From assembly GCA_017409345.1 (NCBI GenBank), contig JAFQSX010000004.1:1-64000 (forward strand): a DNA stretch of 64,000 nt, given 5' to 3'. Every line of letters begins with the position of its first letter. Position 1 is the first letter of the stretch. Made by a program: the position numbers and the translations under genes. The notes under the pieces are model-generated. The model was not told where the DNA came from. It did not search any database and saw only the letters and a list, made by a program, of their open reading frames with translations. Below are positions 36,706-46,750 of the stretch, piece by piece. Source of the DNA: Muribaculaceae bacterium (GTDB lineage: Bacteria; Bacteroidota; Bacteroidia; Bacteroidales; Muribaculaceae).

Positions 36706-36713
36706 CAAAGATA
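36706..36713 (-). promoter_or_regulatory. -7 promoter box for gyrA
   Basis: Minus-strand TATCTTTG, about 90 bp before the ATG. An AAACC/GGTTT palindrome (36668-36683) lies in the predicted leader. Confidence 0.5.
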
Positions 36714-36803
36714 ATAAATTTTCGGCAAAAAACTAAATTTTATCTCTATGTTTTATTTTTTTAATTTAACTTTTAGTTCTATTATAAATTCACATATAAT
36801 CTT

Positions 36804-36818
36804 TGGCACAATAATTGC
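36804..36818 (+). promoter_or_regulatory. Sigma-54-type promoter upstream of clpC
   Basis: TTTGGCAC-aataa-TTGCA matches the sigma-54 consensus TTGGCAC-N5-TTGCA, with the invariant GG (36805-36806) and GC (36817-36818) at the required spacing. The expected start near 36830 leaves a 29-nt leader before clpC. No good TAnnTTTG box is seen in this intergenic region on the plus strand (AATCTTTG is the nearest). Confidence 0.6.
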
Positions 36819-36858
36819 AGAAAACTAAATAAAAACAATTTTTAATTGAGAATTAAAT

Positions 36859-39378
36859 ATGGAACAACAATTCGCTCATGAATATAAATTAGTCCTTGAG
36901 AGAAGTCGTGATGAGGCTATTCGCCACCATTGCAACAAGATAGAGCCCATCCATATATTTCTAGCATTAATGCACGATAGCAATTGCAAATCATATAAAT
37001 TAATCGAAATTTTAGGCAATGTATCAATCAACCAATTACGTTCTGACATTGATACAATTGCACATAGTTTATCAGATAACGAAATAGCCACCACTTCTAT
37101 AGTCGCTAGCCCTTTATCTGAAAGAATCATAAAATTAAGTGTATTAGAAGCCCGCATGCTCAAAAGTGATGTGGTTAATACCGAGCACCTATTACTGGCT
37201 TTATTTCATAATTCAGAAATTCAAAATATGGATTTTTTCAAAAAGATGATTGACATCGGCATTTCATACGACAACATTTATATGCAACTAAAAAATAGCA
37301 ATAACCAACCGTCTATGGGAACTAGTTTTTCAGATGATGATATTGATGATGACATAATGTCACAAAGCGACAAAAACGAATCAGGACATCAGAAAAGCAA
37401 TAATCAGTCTACAAAAAAAGGTCAAGAAACTCCCGTTTTAGACAAATATGGCATTGACATGACTAAAGCAGCAGAAGATGGGCAACTCGACCCCGTCATT
37501 GGCCGTGAAATTGAGATTGAACGCATAGCACAAATTTTAAGTCGTAGAAAGAAAAACAACCCTGTACTAATTGGCGAGCCTGGCGTTGGAAAATCTGCAA
37601 TAGTAGAGGGATTAGCATTGCGCATAGTCCAACGCAAAGTTTCACGACTTTTATTTGACAAACGTGTAATTGCCCTAGATATGGCCTCAATTGTTGCTGG
37701 GACTAAATTCAGAGGACAATTTGAGGAACGCATCAAGGCTATACTTAATGAACTTTCCAAAAATAAAGACATCATTTTGTTCATTGACGAATTACACACG
37801 ATTGTAGGCGCTGGCAATGCACAAGGCACAATGGACGCAGCAAATATGCTAAAGCCAGCATTGGCTCGTGGAGAAGTCCAATGTATTGGAGCAACTACAC
37901 TAGATGAGTATCGTAAAAACATAGAAAAAGATGGTGCATTAGAACGTAGATTCCAAAAAGTAATTGTTGAACCAACTTCAGCAGAAGAAACATTACAAAT
38001 TCTAAACAACATCAAAGACAAATACGAAGAACATCATAATGTAAACTTCACTCCAGAAGCAATAAATGCCTGCGTAAATCTTACTCAAAGATATATTAGT
38101 GATCGCAATTTTCCCGACAAAGCAATTGATGCATTAGATGAAGCTGGCTCTCGTGTTCACATCACAAACATAACTGCACCAAAAGAAATTGAAGAACTGG
38201 AACTTGCCATAAATGAGGCAGCACAAAATAAATTAAAAGCAGCACAATCTCAAAATTTTGAAAGTGCAGCATCGTTCCGCGACAAAGAGCACAAATTACG
38301 GGAACAACTCAATCAGGCAAAAGTGCGTTGGGATGAACAATTGCGCAATGAAAGAGAAACTGTTGATGAAGATAAAGTTGCTGAAGTTGTCGCAATGATG
38401 ACTGGTGTTCCCGTTCAAAGAGTAGCGCAAGCCGAAGGAAAACGATTACTTGAAATGTCTCCAATACTAAAAAAAGAAATCATTGGACAAGACCAAGCCA
38501 TTGACAAGATTGTCAAAGCAATTCAGCGTAATCGCATTGGGTTGAAAGATCCGAACAAACCGATTGGATCATTTATGTTTCTTGGGCCTACCGGTGTTGG
38601 CAAAACTCATCTAGCAAAAAAACTCGCTGAATACTTATTCGATTCTGCAGATACTCTAATTCGTGTTGACATGAGCGAATTCATGGAAAAATTCACAGTT
38701 TCCAGATTGGTAGGGGCTCCTCCGGGATATGTTGGATACGAAGAAGGTGGACAACTTACAGAAAAAGTTCGCCGACGCCCCTATTCTGTTGTTCTTCTAG
38801 ATGAAATAGAAAAAGCACATCCCGATGTGTTTAACATCCTTCTTCAAGTAATGGATGATGGTCGTCTAACCGATAGTCTTGGACGGAAAGTAGACTTCAA
38901 AAACACTATAATTATAATGACTTCCAATATTGGCACCCGTCAATTAAAAGATTTTGGGGCTGGAATTGGCTTTAATACGCAAAAAATAGACAAGGAATAC
39001 TCTCATAGTGTCCTTCAGAAAGCATTAAACAAGGCTTTTTCTCCTGAATTTTTAAATCGAATTGATGACATCATCATGTTTGATTCCCTTGATAAAGATG
39101 CAATTTTCAAGATTATAGATATTGAATTGACCGGATTCTTAAATAGAATAAATGGCCTCGGTTTCAAACTAAACATTTCGGATGATGCCAAAACTTTTAT
39201 CGCCGAAAAAGGGTATGATGCTCAATATGGAGCAAGGCCATTAAAAAGAGCAATTCAAAAATATCTTGAAGATGAATTAGCAGAACTCATCATAAGTGAT
39301 GCAATTTCATCAGGAGACACCATAAATGTCAAATATGACAGTAAATCTGACAAACTTTCTACAACTATAACTCATTAA
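36859..39378 (+). CDS. clpC: ATP-dependent Clp protease ATP-binding subunit ClpC
   Basis: An 839-aa HSP100 unfoldase that feeds substrates to ClpP. Domains: Clp N-domain repeats (1-140), AAA-1 with Walker A GEPGVGKS and sensor region, a UVR-type middle segment ([25 protein letters not shown]) that marks ClpC rather than ClpA/ClpB, AAA-2 with GPTGVGKT and the C-terminal D2 small domain. It is preceded by a sigma-54-like site and followed 48 bp later by htpG with no terminator between. Confidence 0.95.
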   Translation: MEQQFAHEYKLVLERSRDEAIRHHCNKIEPIHIFLALMHDSNCKSYKLIEILGNVSINQLRSDIDTIAHSLSDNEIATTSIVASPLSERIIKLSVLEARMLKSDVVNTEHLLLALFHNSEIQNMDFFKKMIDIGISYDNIYMQLKNSNNQPSMGTSFSDDDIDDDIMSQSDKNESGHQKSNNQSTKKGQETPVLDKYGIDMTKAAEDGQLDPVIGREIEIERIAQILSRRKKNNPVLIGEPGVGKSAIVEGLALRIVQRKVSRLLFDKRVIALDMASIVAGTKFRGQFEERIKAILNELSKNKDIILFIDELHTIVGAGNAQGTMDAANMLKPALARGEVQCIGATTLDEYRKNIEKDGALERRFQKVIVEPTSAEETLQILNNIKDKYEEHHNVNFTPEAINACVNLTQRYISDRNFPDKAIDALDEAGSRVHITNITAPKEIEELELAINEAAQNKLKAAQSQNFESAASFRDKEHKLREQLNQAKVRWDEQLRNERETVDEDKVAEVVAMMTGVPVQRVAQAEGKRLLEMSPILKKEIIGQDQAIDKIVKAIQRNRIGLKDPNKPIGSFMFLGPTGVGKTHLAKKLAEYLFDSADTLIRVDMSEFMEKFTVSRLVGAPPGYVGYEEGGQLTEKVRRRPYSVVLLDEIEKAHPDVFNILLQVMDDGRLTDSLGRKVDFKNTIIIMTSNIGTRQLKDFGAGIGFNTQKIDKEYSHSVLQKALNKAFSPEFLNRIDDIIMFDSLDKDAIFKIIDIELTGFLNRINGLGFKLNISDDAKTFIAEKGYDAQYGARPLKRAIQKYLEDELAELIISDAISSGDTINVKYDSKSDKLSTTITH

Positions 39379-39426
39379 TACAACGTCATCAACTAAAAAT
39401 AATAATTTAATACAAAATATATCACA

Positions 39427-41469
39427 ATGAAAAAAGGCAACATTGGGGTTACAACAGAAAACATTTTCCCCGTAATCAAAAAATTTCTTTATAGTGATCA
39501 TGAAATATTTCTCCGCGAATTAGTTTCTAATGCAATTGATGCAACTCAAAAATTAAAAACCTTATCTTCTTGTGGAGAATATAAAGGCGAACTTGGAGAC
39601 CTTAAAGTTTCTGTTTCAATTGACAAAAAGAAAGGCACACTTACGGTCAGTGACAGAGGTATTGGAATGACTCCTGAAGATATTGATAAATATATAAATC
39701 AAATTGCATTCTCTGGCGCAGAAGAGTTCCTTGAAAAATATAAAGATAATGCAAATGCAATCATTGGACACTTTGGTCTTGGATTCTATTCGGCTTTTAT
39801 GGTTGCTAAAAAAGTAGAAATTCGTTCATTGTCTTATAAAGACGGCGCCAAGGCCGTTAAATGGGAATGCGATGGTTCTCCCGAATATTCTATGGAAGAA
39901 ATCAACAAAGATTCTCGTGGGACAGATATAATTTTATATATTGATGACGAAAACAAAGACTTTCTTGAACAAACTCGCATTGACACGCTATTAAAAAAAT
40001 ATTGCCGATTCCTTCCAGTTCCCGTTATTTCTGGCAAAGAACAAGAATGGAAAGATGGCAAATATGTTGACACAGATAAAGATAAAGTAATTAATGAGAC
40101 ATCACCTGCTTGGATGAAAAAACCAACAGAATTAAGTGATGATGACTATCTCAAATTTTATCACGAGTTATATCCCGGCCAAGATGATCCTTTATTTTGG
40201 ATTCATTTAAATGTTGATTACCCATTCACTCTAACTGGAATTTTATTTTTCCCAAAAATAAAAAACAACTTTGACATTAATAAAAACCGGATACAATTAT
40301 ATTGTAATCAAGTATTTGTCACTGACTCAGTTGAAGGCGTTGTTCCTGACTTTTTGATGCTTTTACAAGGTGTTATAGATTCTCCCGACATTCCCCTCAA
40401 CGTTTCTCGCTCATATTTACAAAGCGATGCTGCAGTTAAAAAGATCTCAACATATATTACTAAAAAAGTTTCTGCACGTCTTGAAGAAATATTTAAATCC
40501 AATCGTGATGAATATGAGAAAAAATGGGACGACATTAAAATATTTATTGAGTATGGTATGCTGAGTGATGAAAAATTCCGTGAAGCAGGCAAAAAATTCA
40601 CACTCTTAAAAGACACCGAAGGAAAATACTTTACTCTTGATGAATATAAACAACTCATTGAGTCTACTCAAACTGACAAGGATGGAAATTTAATTCATTT
40701 ATACACAAACAATCCAATTGCTCAATACACATATATCAACTCTGCAACAGAAAAAGGATATAGTGTATTATTAATGGATGGGCAACTTGACAACCACTTT
40801 ATTGGATTACTTGAGCAACAAATTGAAAAATCTCAATTTGTACGTGTTGATAGCGATGTCATTGACAATTTAATTCGCAAGGAAAACAAAAAAGAGGTTC
40901 TTCTCACAACTACTCAACGCAATATTATGACCGGGGCTTTTAACTCTCAAATACCTCCAATTGAGAAAGCACAATTCATAGTAACATTTGAGGCGATGAG
41001 TGCTACTGATTCTCCAATCATTATCACTCAAAATGAATATATGCGTCGAATGAAAGAAATGGCAGCATTCCAACCCGGTATGGACTTCTATGGAGACATG
41101 CCCAATAGTTATAATCTCATTATAAATACAGAGCATCCTCTTATCTCAAAAATTAGAGATGATGCCGAAGTAAATGTTGCTAATAAACTAACTCCAATTA
41201 CCAAAGTTATTGATGATAACAATTCTAAAATAGCCCAAATTAGAGAAGCGAACAAGAATAAAGCCCTTAATGACGAAGATAATAAAACTATTTCATCACT
41301 TGAAGAAGCGACTAAGGCTTTAAGAGATGATGAGACTAGAATTTTATCGGAATACGCATCAAAACAACCACTAATAAAACAATTAATTGATCTTGCTCTT
41401 CTTGGTAATGGGCTATTAAGTGGTGAAGAACTAAACTCTTTCATTCGCCGTTCAATATCACTATTGTAA
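39427..41469 (+). CDS. htpG: Molecular chaperone HtpG (Hsp90)
   Basis: A 680-aa ATP-dependent chaperone. The N-terminal GHKL ATPase (FLRELVSNAIDA; SDRGIGM; GHFGLGFYSAFMV) is followed by middle-domain signatures (LNVSRSYLQSD) and a C-terminal dimerisation part. It is probably transcribed with clpC: 48-bp gap, no intervening promoter box seen, and a strong terminator only after htpG. Confidence 0.96.
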   Translation: MKKGNIGVTTENIFPVIKKFLYSDHEIFLRELVSNAIDATQKLKTLSSCGEYKGELGDLKVSVSIDKKKGTLTVSDRGIGMTPEDIDKYINQIAFSGAEEFLEKYKDNANAIIGHFGLGFYSAFMVAKKVEIRSLSYKDGAKAVKWECDGSPEYSMEEINKDSRGTDIILYIDDENKDFLEQTRIDTLLKKYCRFLPVPVISGKEQEWKDGKYVDTDKDKVINETSPAWMKKPTELSDDDYLKFYHELYPGQDDPLFWIHLNVDYPFTLTGILFFPKIKNNFDINKNRIQLYCNQVFVTDSVEGVVPDFLMLLQGVIDSPDIPLNVSRSYLQSDAAVKKISTYITKKVSARLEEIFKSNRDEYEKKWDDIKIFIEYGMLSDEKFREAGKKFTLLKDTEGKYFTLDEYKQLIESTQTDKDGNLIHLYTNNPIAQYTYINSATEKGYSVLLMDGQLDNHFIGLLEQQIEKSQFVRVDSDVIDNLIRKENKKEVLLTTTQRNIMTGAFNSQIPPIEKAQFIVTFEAMSATDSPIIITQNEYMRRMKEMAAFQPGMDFYGDMPNSYNLIINTEHPLISKIRDDAEVNVANKLTPITKVIDDNNSKIAQIREANKNKALNDEDNKTISSLEEATKALRDDETRILSEYASKQPLIKQLIDLALLGNGLLSGEELNSFIRRSISLL

Positions 41470-41489
41470 TATTAAGATGTATTAATACA

Positions 41490-41524
41490 AAAATGGCGAG
41501 ACGTTCATCATGTCTCGCCATTTT
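41490..41524. terminator. Bidirectional terminator after htpG
   Basis: AAAATGGCGAGAC / GTCTCGCCATTTT, perfect 13-bp stem with 9-nt loop and A/T runs at both feet, between convergent genes. Confidence 0.9.
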
Positions 41525-41548
41525 AATATATGGATATTCAGATTAACA

Positions 41549-41785
41549 TTATACAACTTTATACTCTTGATTAAACTTAAACGAATCTCGTTCTACATAT
41601 GATTTTACTATAGAATACAACATTGATTGAATTGGTGATAGTTTACCTTGAGGATTTACTCCCATTATTAACTCTCCAACAAATGCTGTTACTACAGCAA
41701 CTCTTTCCTCTTCAGGTAATGAATTTATTGTATTTATCACATGTGGTGAAATTACAATTGATTGATTTTTCATTGATGGCATCAT
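41549..41785 (-). CDS. Small conserved hypothetical protein (78 aa)
   Basis: Not a named family. The sequence has an acidic helix (INSLPEEERVAVVTAFVGELIMG) and a compact C-terminal helix (QSMLYSIVKSYVERDS), consistent with a small helical protein. Starts at 41785 or 41773 are equally possible. It has a -7 box (41829-41836, minus) and shares the terminator at 41490-41524 with htpG, so it is a single-gene unit. Function unknown. Confidence 0.7.
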   Translation of the reverse strand: MMPSMKNQSIVISPHVINTINSLPEEERVAVVTAFVGELIMGVNPQGKLSPIQSMLYSIVKSYVERDSFKFNQEYKVV

Positions 41786-41828
41786 AATATCTAAATTTAT
41801 ATATTAAATATCTATTTTATACACATTG

Positions 41829-41836
41829 CAAAATTA
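41829..41836 (-). promoter_or_regulatory. -7 promoter box for the 78-aa gene
   Basis: Minus-strand TAATTTTG followed by C, 44 bp before the ATG. Confidence 0.5.
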
Positions 41837-41975
41837 AAACCTATAACGAGCAATAATATTGCACACAAACGCAAATATATCATAACGCCATCGCAATTTT
41901 ACACCAAAAAAATTATTTTATTGATTCTTCATTTTAACGAATTGATGCGACAATATTGAAATAACAATTAAATAT

Positions 41976-42006
41976 TTTGTAGATTAGAGTTTTTAGATTA
42001 TATTTG
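41976..42006 (+). promoter_or_regulatory. Promoter of the agmatine catabolism run
   Basis: TTTG (41976-41979), 19-bp spacer, TATATTTG (41999-42006), about 75 bp before the first ATG at 42081. Confidence 0.65.
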
Positions 42007-42080
42007 AACTATCAATTAATCTATTTCACTACAATATAATTATCAATATTATATTCGTATTGACTAAATCTATATACACA

Positions 42081-42314
42081 ATGAACGATATAACACAAAT
42101 ATTTACTTCATTATTAAATCAATATGGTAGTATTGATATTGCTGAGTCGGAATTTAAAAGAATGATAGCCGAGGATGAATCTCTGCTTGAAGAGTATCAA
42201 GAATGGTGTCATGCAGTAGGAAGTAGTGAAAAAAATGGTTTTTTTGATTATTGTGAAGAATATAAAATGTCACAAGATTCCATTTGGGAATCATTAACTG
42301 ATTTTGACGAATAA
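42081..42314 (+). CDS. Small acidic conserved protein upstream of aguA
   Basis: 77 aa from ATG 42081; the frame opens with TTG at 42060, but the ATG is favoured. The sequence (SIDIAESEFKRMI; YQEWCHAVGSS; FFDYCEEYKMSQDSIWESL) is conserved in Bacteroidales as far as I recall but unnamed. Strongly acidic, soluble, no zinc or catalytic motif. It starts the agmatine run 8 bp before aguA, so is probably translated from the same message. Confidence 0.72.
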   Translation: MNDITQIFTSLLNQYGSIDIAESEFKRMIAEDESLLEEYQEWCHAVGSSEKNGFFDYCEEYKMSQDSIWESLTDFDE

Positions 42315-42322
42315 TTTAATTA

Positions 42323-43357
42323 ATGAACACAAATACATCACTACGACTACCTGCTGAGTGGGAATCACATGGGGCAATATTACTATCTTGGCCTCATAAA
42401 GATAGCGATTGGGCATATATGCTTGATGAAGTTACATCATGCTATATAAATATCGTTGAAGCAATCATACAAGAAACAAATATTATTATTGTTGCTCCAG
42501 ATATTTCAATCCCGGCAAAACAATTAAGTCATTTAGAACAGTCATCTATTACATACGTACAAATTGACACTAATGACACTTGGGCACGTGATTTTGGAGT
42601 AATTTCAACCATTAAAAATAATTCTAGATTCATTCTTAATGACTTTCAATTCAATGGATGGGGGCTAAAGTTCGCAGCAAATAAAGATAACCTTATCACT
42701 AAAGAATTAATCAATAAAGGAATAATTAAAGGGATATACAATAATTGTTTGGGATTTACCCTTGAAGGTGGTTCCATTGAAAGCGATGGTGATGGATTAA
42801 TTTTAACCACTTCAGAATGTCTTTTATCTCCTAATCGCAATGGAGATTTATCTAAAAAAGAAATTGAAGACTATCTCAAATTACAATTTGGAGCAAAAAA
42901 AATATTATGGATTGACCATGGATTTCTTGAAGGTGATGACACTGATAGTCATATCGATACACTTGCTCGCATCGCGCCCAATGATACAATTGTATATGTA
43001 GGCACTGATGATGTGAGCGATATCCACTACGAGGCATTGCAATCAATGAAACAACAGTTAATGCAATTTACCACTATCAAAGGCAATCAATTTAATCTCG
43101 TTGAGTTACCTCTACCAGACCCCATTTATGACGAAGATGGCTTAAGACTACCTGCCACATATGCCAATTTTCTCGTCATGAATAAATCAATAATAATGCC
43201 TATATATAATCAACCTCAAAAAGATTTATTGGCAACACAAATAATGCAAATAGCGTTTCCTAAACACAAAATAATTACTGTTGATTGTAACGCATTAATC
43301 AAACAGCATGGTTCACTACATTGCGTCACTATGCAACTTCCATCTGAAATTTTATAA
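42323..43357 (+). CDS. aguA: Agmatine deiminase
   Basis: A 344-aa guanidine-modifying enzyme that converts agmatine to N-carbamoylputrescine and ammonia. The catalytic Cys is C334 in HGSLHCVTMQ; other family blocks are TWARDFG, LEGGSIESDGDG and SHIDTLARI. The length is normal. aguB starts 4 bp downstream, giving both steps from agmatine to putrescine. Confidence 0.95.
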   Translation: MNTNTSLRLPAEWESHGAILLSWPHKDSDWAYMLDEVTSCYINIVEAIIQETNIIIVAPDISIPAKQLSHLEQSSITYVQIDTNDTWARDFGVISTIKNNSRFILNDFQFNGWGLKFAANKDNLITKELINKGIIKGIYNNCLGFTLEGGSIESDGDGLILTTSECLLSPNRNGDLSKKEIEDYLKLQFGAKKILWIDHGFLEGDDTDSHIDTLARIAPNDTIVYVGTDDVSDIHYEALQSMKQQLMQFTTIKGNQFNLVELPLPDPIYDEDGLRLPATYANFLVMNKSIIMPIYNQPQKDLLATQIMQIAFPKHKIITVDCNALIKQHGSLHCVTMQLPSEIL

Positions 43358-43361
43358 CATT

Positions 43362-44252
43362 ATGACACAAAACATTTTACACGTCGGGATAATTCAACAA
43401 CACAACACGGCTAATATTGAAGATAATCGAAATCGATTAGCCTTAAAAATGAAGGAGCTTGCCTCTCAAGGAGCAGAATTAATCGTAAACCAAGAGTTAC
43501 ACGACTCTATATATTTTTGCCAAGTAGAATCAACCGACAATTGCAACCTTGCTGTAACAATTCCATCCGAGACTACTGATTTTTACTCATCTCTTGCCAA
43601 AGAACTTGGCGTTGTAATCGTTACTTCTCTATTTGAGCGCCGTGCACCTGGATTATATCACAATACAGCCGTTGTTTTTGAAAAAGACGGCTGTATTGCT
43701 GGAAAATATCGCAAAATGCATATTCCCGATGACCCAGCTTATTATGAAAAATTCTATTTCACACCCGGCGATTTAGGATTTGAGCCTATCGACACATCGG
43801 TTGGTCGTCTTGGGGTATTAGTATGTTGGGATCAATGGTACCCCGAAGCTGCACGTCTAATGGCTCTTCGTGGCGCAGAAATTTTAATATATCCAACGGC
43901 TATTGGCTGGGAAAGTAGCGACACTATTGACGAACAAACTCGTCAACGTGAAGCATGGATTACTATTCAACGAGCACATGCAGTTGCTAATGGCCTACCT
44001 GTCATATCGGTTAATCGTGTTGGCCATGAACCTGATCCATCAGGAAATACAAATGGAATCCAATTTTGGGGAAGTAGTTTTGTTACCGGACCACAAGGCG
44101 AATTCCTTTACAATGCACCAAGCGATGCTGAAGCAATGGATATTATTAAGATTGACATGAAACGCTCTGAGAATGTTCGCCGTTGGTGGCCGTTCTTACG
44201 CGACCGTAGAATTGAAGCCTATAGCAAACTAACTTCTCGATTTATTGATTAA
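43362..44252 (+). CDS. aguB: N-carbamoylputrescine amidase
   Basis: A 296-aa nitrilase-superfamily enzyme from ATG 43362 (the frame is open to 43308 inside aguA, but this start gives the canonical ILHVGIIQQH N-terminus). The catalytic triad is E45, K118 and C155 (LVCWDQWYPEA). It hydrolyses N-carbamoylputrescine to putrescine, CO2 and ammonia. Its stop overlaps that of the convergent gene (TTAA, 44249-44252). Confidence 0.95.
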   Translation: MTQNILHVGIIQQHNTANIEDNRNRLALKMKELASQGAELIVNQELHDSIYFCQVESTDNCNLAVTIPSETTDFYSSLAKELGVVIVTSLFERRAPGLYHNTAVVFEKDGCIAGKYRKMHIPDDPAYYEKFYFTPGDLGFEPIDTSVGRLGVLVCWDQWYPEAARLMALRGAEILIYPTAIGWESSDTIDEQTRQREAWITIQRAHAVANGLPVISVNRVGHEPDPSGNTNGIQFWGSSFVTGPQGEFLYNAPSDAEAMDIIKIDMKRSENVRRWWPFLRDRRIEAYSKLTSRFID

Positions 44253-44980
44253 GGAACTAAAACTTTATAAGTTTTACCTTCTATTTTCAACAAAAAAAAT
44301 CCTGATAAAATATCAATGCGATTTACGCCTGAGTGAATCGCATTTGTTTTTATGAGAGTTCCACTCAATGAATAAATATCAACATTTGAATCGTTCTCAC
44401 TCTCAATAATTACCCATTGAGGGTTAGTTGTAATATTAAAAGGCTCCCTTGCAACATATTCCACGCCAGCACCATTTTTAGAATACAACTCCAATTCATC
44501 TACATATATCGCCTCATTATTATTATATGCATCCGATAAAGACACACGAATTCTCGCTATTTCTACTCCATCTAGAATCCCTATATCTGCCCTATCCCCT
44601 ATCGTCATAGTTGACATATTCAGTTGAGGCTTATCATTTACAAATGAATAAACCACATTTTCAAATTCATCAACTAATTCAAATTTTATGGGATGCGTAT
44701 TAGTTGTTGACACATAATAACGAATAGACATTCCCATATCACATCCTCCAATATTTATAAAGTCGGATTGAAGATATGTCACTTCAGGAGACTGCACTAG
44801 AGCATATTGTTTTTCCTTAATTCCTTGTTGAGTAACATCATCTCCCGAAGGCAAATAAGTCCATTTATGAGTAACTGAACTTGTTGGTCTAAGAATTGAC
44901 AACCGGGTATTTTCTGATTGCATCACTTGTGCAAACATAGAAATCATCATAATAAAAATAAACAAAACATGCAACCTCAT
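44249..44980 (-). CDS. Secreted protein with T9SS type A-like tail
   Basis: A 243-aa protein with signal peptide (about 1-22). The middle (about 75-175) reads as a jelly-roll/carbohydrate-binding type beta domain (FINIGGCDMGMSIRYYVS; IARIRVSLSDAYNN). The last 50 residues (VDIYSLSGTLIKTN... GFFLLKIEGKTYKVLVP) fit a type A T9SS sorting domain. Its role is unknown. It lies 1 bp downstream of the transporter-suffix gene on the same strand. Confidence 0.72.
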   Translation of the reverse strand: MRLHVLFIFIMMISMFAQVMQSENTRLSILRPTSSVTHKWTYLPSGDDVTQQGIKEKQYALVQSPEVTYLQSDFINIGGCDMGMSIRYYVSTTNTHPIKFELVDEFENVVYSFVNDKPQLNMSTMTIGDRADIGILDGVEIARIRVSLSDAYNNNEAIYVDELELYSKNGAGVEYVAREPFNITTNPQWVIIESENDSNVDIYSLSGTLIKTNAIHSGVNRIDILSGFFLLKIEGKTYKVLVP

Positions 44981-44981
44981 A

Positions 44982-45227
44982 TTATTTTCTTTTTTTCCAC
45001 CACATTTTAACCTTCTTTATTCCCTCTGCTCCAAGCACAAAAAGTCCTGAATATTGAAACGTTTTGGCTAGTCCAAAAAACACAACCCACAACACACTTT
45101 TGGCAGTAATACTAATTGGGAGCAATATTTGTGCAAAAGAGATTACGTAACATATTACACTCATCACAATTAAAATTATTCCAGTGCGAAATGATAATTT
45201 AGACAACCATAATCTTAAGCATTTCAT
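44982..45227 (-). CDS. Small membrane protein, transporter-suffix domain
   Basis: An 81-aa protein with two hydrophobic segments (about 15-38 and 44-65) flanked by basic residues, ending KKVKMWWKKRK. The pattern FRTGIILIVMSVICYV and FQYSGLFVLGAEGI matches the 'transporter suffix domain' that occurs alone or at the end of transporters. No transporter adjoins. Probably co-transcribed with the secreted protein after it. Confidence 0.72.
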   Translation of the reverse strand: MKCLRLWLSKLSFRTGIILIVMSVICYVISFAQILLPISITAKSVLWVVFFGLAKTFQYSGLFVLGAEGIKKVKMWWKKRK

Positions 45228-45355
45228 CTAATAATATATTATTAATTGCGAATATACAACAAATTATTTATTGTCAAAAATTTATATCCATTAAATTTTA
45301 GATTATACAAAAATAATTAATTCTTATTTTCGTTTATGTATATATGAAATTATCG

Positions 45356-45387
45356 TTTGTTTTTCGTTGATGATTTTATTATTTTTG
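45356..45387 (+). promoter_or_regulatory. Promoter of the 45405 secreted protein gene
   Basis: TTTG (45356-45359), 20-bp spacer, TATTTTTG (45380-45387) followed by C; the ATG is 17 bp further on. Confidence 0.7.
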
Positions 45388-45404
45388 CGAATAAATTTAT
45401 TCAT

Positions 45405-46736
45405 ATGAGAACTTTATTATTAACCATACTCTCAATCTTGACATTTGTCAATGTAAATGCTTCAATCACGTTCAGTGGAACAACAAAGAACGTCATAACG
45501 GAAACACCAGACCCAACTACTGGGCTCAACAAAATATTTATACTACATGACTTCAATGGAGTTAGAATGAAATATACTGCAACTACGACTTCTCCTGTAA
45601 CTTGGTATAAATATAATAATCTTGGAGGAGGATATGCCGAAGAAGTTTCAGGCATAATAAAAAACGGCAAAACATATACTCTAAATATCACTGGCAAAGG
45701 AGATATGGGGTATATTATTGAAGAAGGCAGTAATCGCTATTATTGTTGGGTAGTTGATTACTCTCAACACATGTTGCAATTTTCATCATTAAATATTGCA
45801 ACAGAACAAGAATGTGATATGACTGAATTATCTTTTCAGGGGAATGCCGGTCGCATTATATATTATACCATTAATGGTCAATCAAAAGAAGTTAATAGAG
45901 ATATAAAATTATTATATAATACCTTAAGATATAATGAATCAACCGAAACTTATGATCAATTATTAACTGAAAAAGCATTTTCATATATAAATTCAACTAT
46001 TCGCACCGAAGCTCCTCTTTGCAATACTGAATTCACCCTTATTGGAGATAAATTCCTTAAAGAATGGGGAAAAGACATTTCAATAACTAGTGATTTTTAT
46101 AACGCTCTTGCTGTAGAAGCCAAGACTACAGCCACTCAGTCAATTAGAGAAAATGACAACGAACAAAAAGAAGAAACTACACTTGGAGGATCGGCTCCAT
46201 GTGAAATAGAATTTAAAGCGATATGTAGCGATGCCGCAATTTACAAAGAATGGCAGATGGCAACCGATGCAGAATTTGAAAATATAACTTTGCGTTTAAA
46301 CGAACCGATTACATCATATACATTTGAAGAGCATGGGACAACTTATGTTCGTTTTATGGCAAGTAATGCTACCGGGTCTTGTGATTACATAAGTGATACA
46401 TATGAGATTTTTATTGGCGAATCTCGATTAGAATGTCCTAATGCATTCTCTCCTAATGCCTCTGAAGGTGTCAATGATGAATGGAAAGTCAGTTATAAAT
46501 CTATAATTTCTTTTGAATGTCACATTTTCAATCGATGGGGTATTAAAGTTGCTGAATTTAACGATCCTTCTCAAGGATGGGATGGTAAACATAACGGCAA
46601 ATTTGTTCCTTCTGGAGTTTATTATTATGTTATTAAAGCCGAAGGTTCGGATGGTAAAAAGTACAATCTCAATGGCGATATTAATATCATAAAGTATGCC
46701 GGCACCAATAGTTTGAATACTACACCAACAGAATAA
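45405..46736 (+). CDS. Secreted protein with gliding-motility-type (T9SS type B) C-terminal domain
   Basis: About 443 aa from ATG 45405; an earlier in-frame ATG at 45357 falls before the -7 box and is rejected. Signal peptide about 1-19. The last 90 residues (CPNAFSPNASEGVNDEWKV, IFNRWGIKVAEF, SQGWDGKHNGKFVPSGVYYYVIKA) are a clear gliding-motility-associated C-terminal domain, the type B T9SS signal. The middle part is probably Ig-like. Cargo of the type IX secretion system; function unknown. Confidence 0.88.
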   Translation: MRTLLLTILSILTFVNVNASITFSGTTKNVITETPDPTTGLNKIFILHDFNGVRMKYTATTTSPVTWYKYNNLGGGYAEEVSGIIKNGKTYTLNITGKGDMGYIIEEGSNRYYCWVVDYSQHMLQFSSLNIATEQECDMTELSFQGNAGRIIYYTINGQSKEVNRDIKLLYNTLRYNESTETYDQLLTEKAFSYINSTIRTEAPLCNTEFTLIGDKFLKEWGKDISITSDFYNALAVEAKTTATQSIRENDNEQKEETTLGGSAPCEIEFKAICSDAAIYKEWQMATDAEFENITLRLNEPITSYTFEEHGTTYVRFMASNATGSCDYISDTYEIFIGESRLECPNAFSPNASEGVNDEWKVSYKSIISFECHIFNRWGIKVAEFNDPSQGWDGKHNGKFVPSGVYYYVIKAEGSDGKKYNLNGDINIIKYAGTNSLNTTPTE

Positions 46737-46750
46737 AAACATTATCTTTC

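Noticed and set aside
37422-38021. 199-codon open frame antisense to clpC
   Set aside because: Lies wholly inside a strong conserved gene; composition is the reverse-strand shadow of AAA-1 codons; no promoter box or RBS.
42060-42080. TTG start for the gene upstream of aguA
   Set aside because: ATG at 42081 is a better start and leaves the conserved core intact; no RBS seen for TTG.
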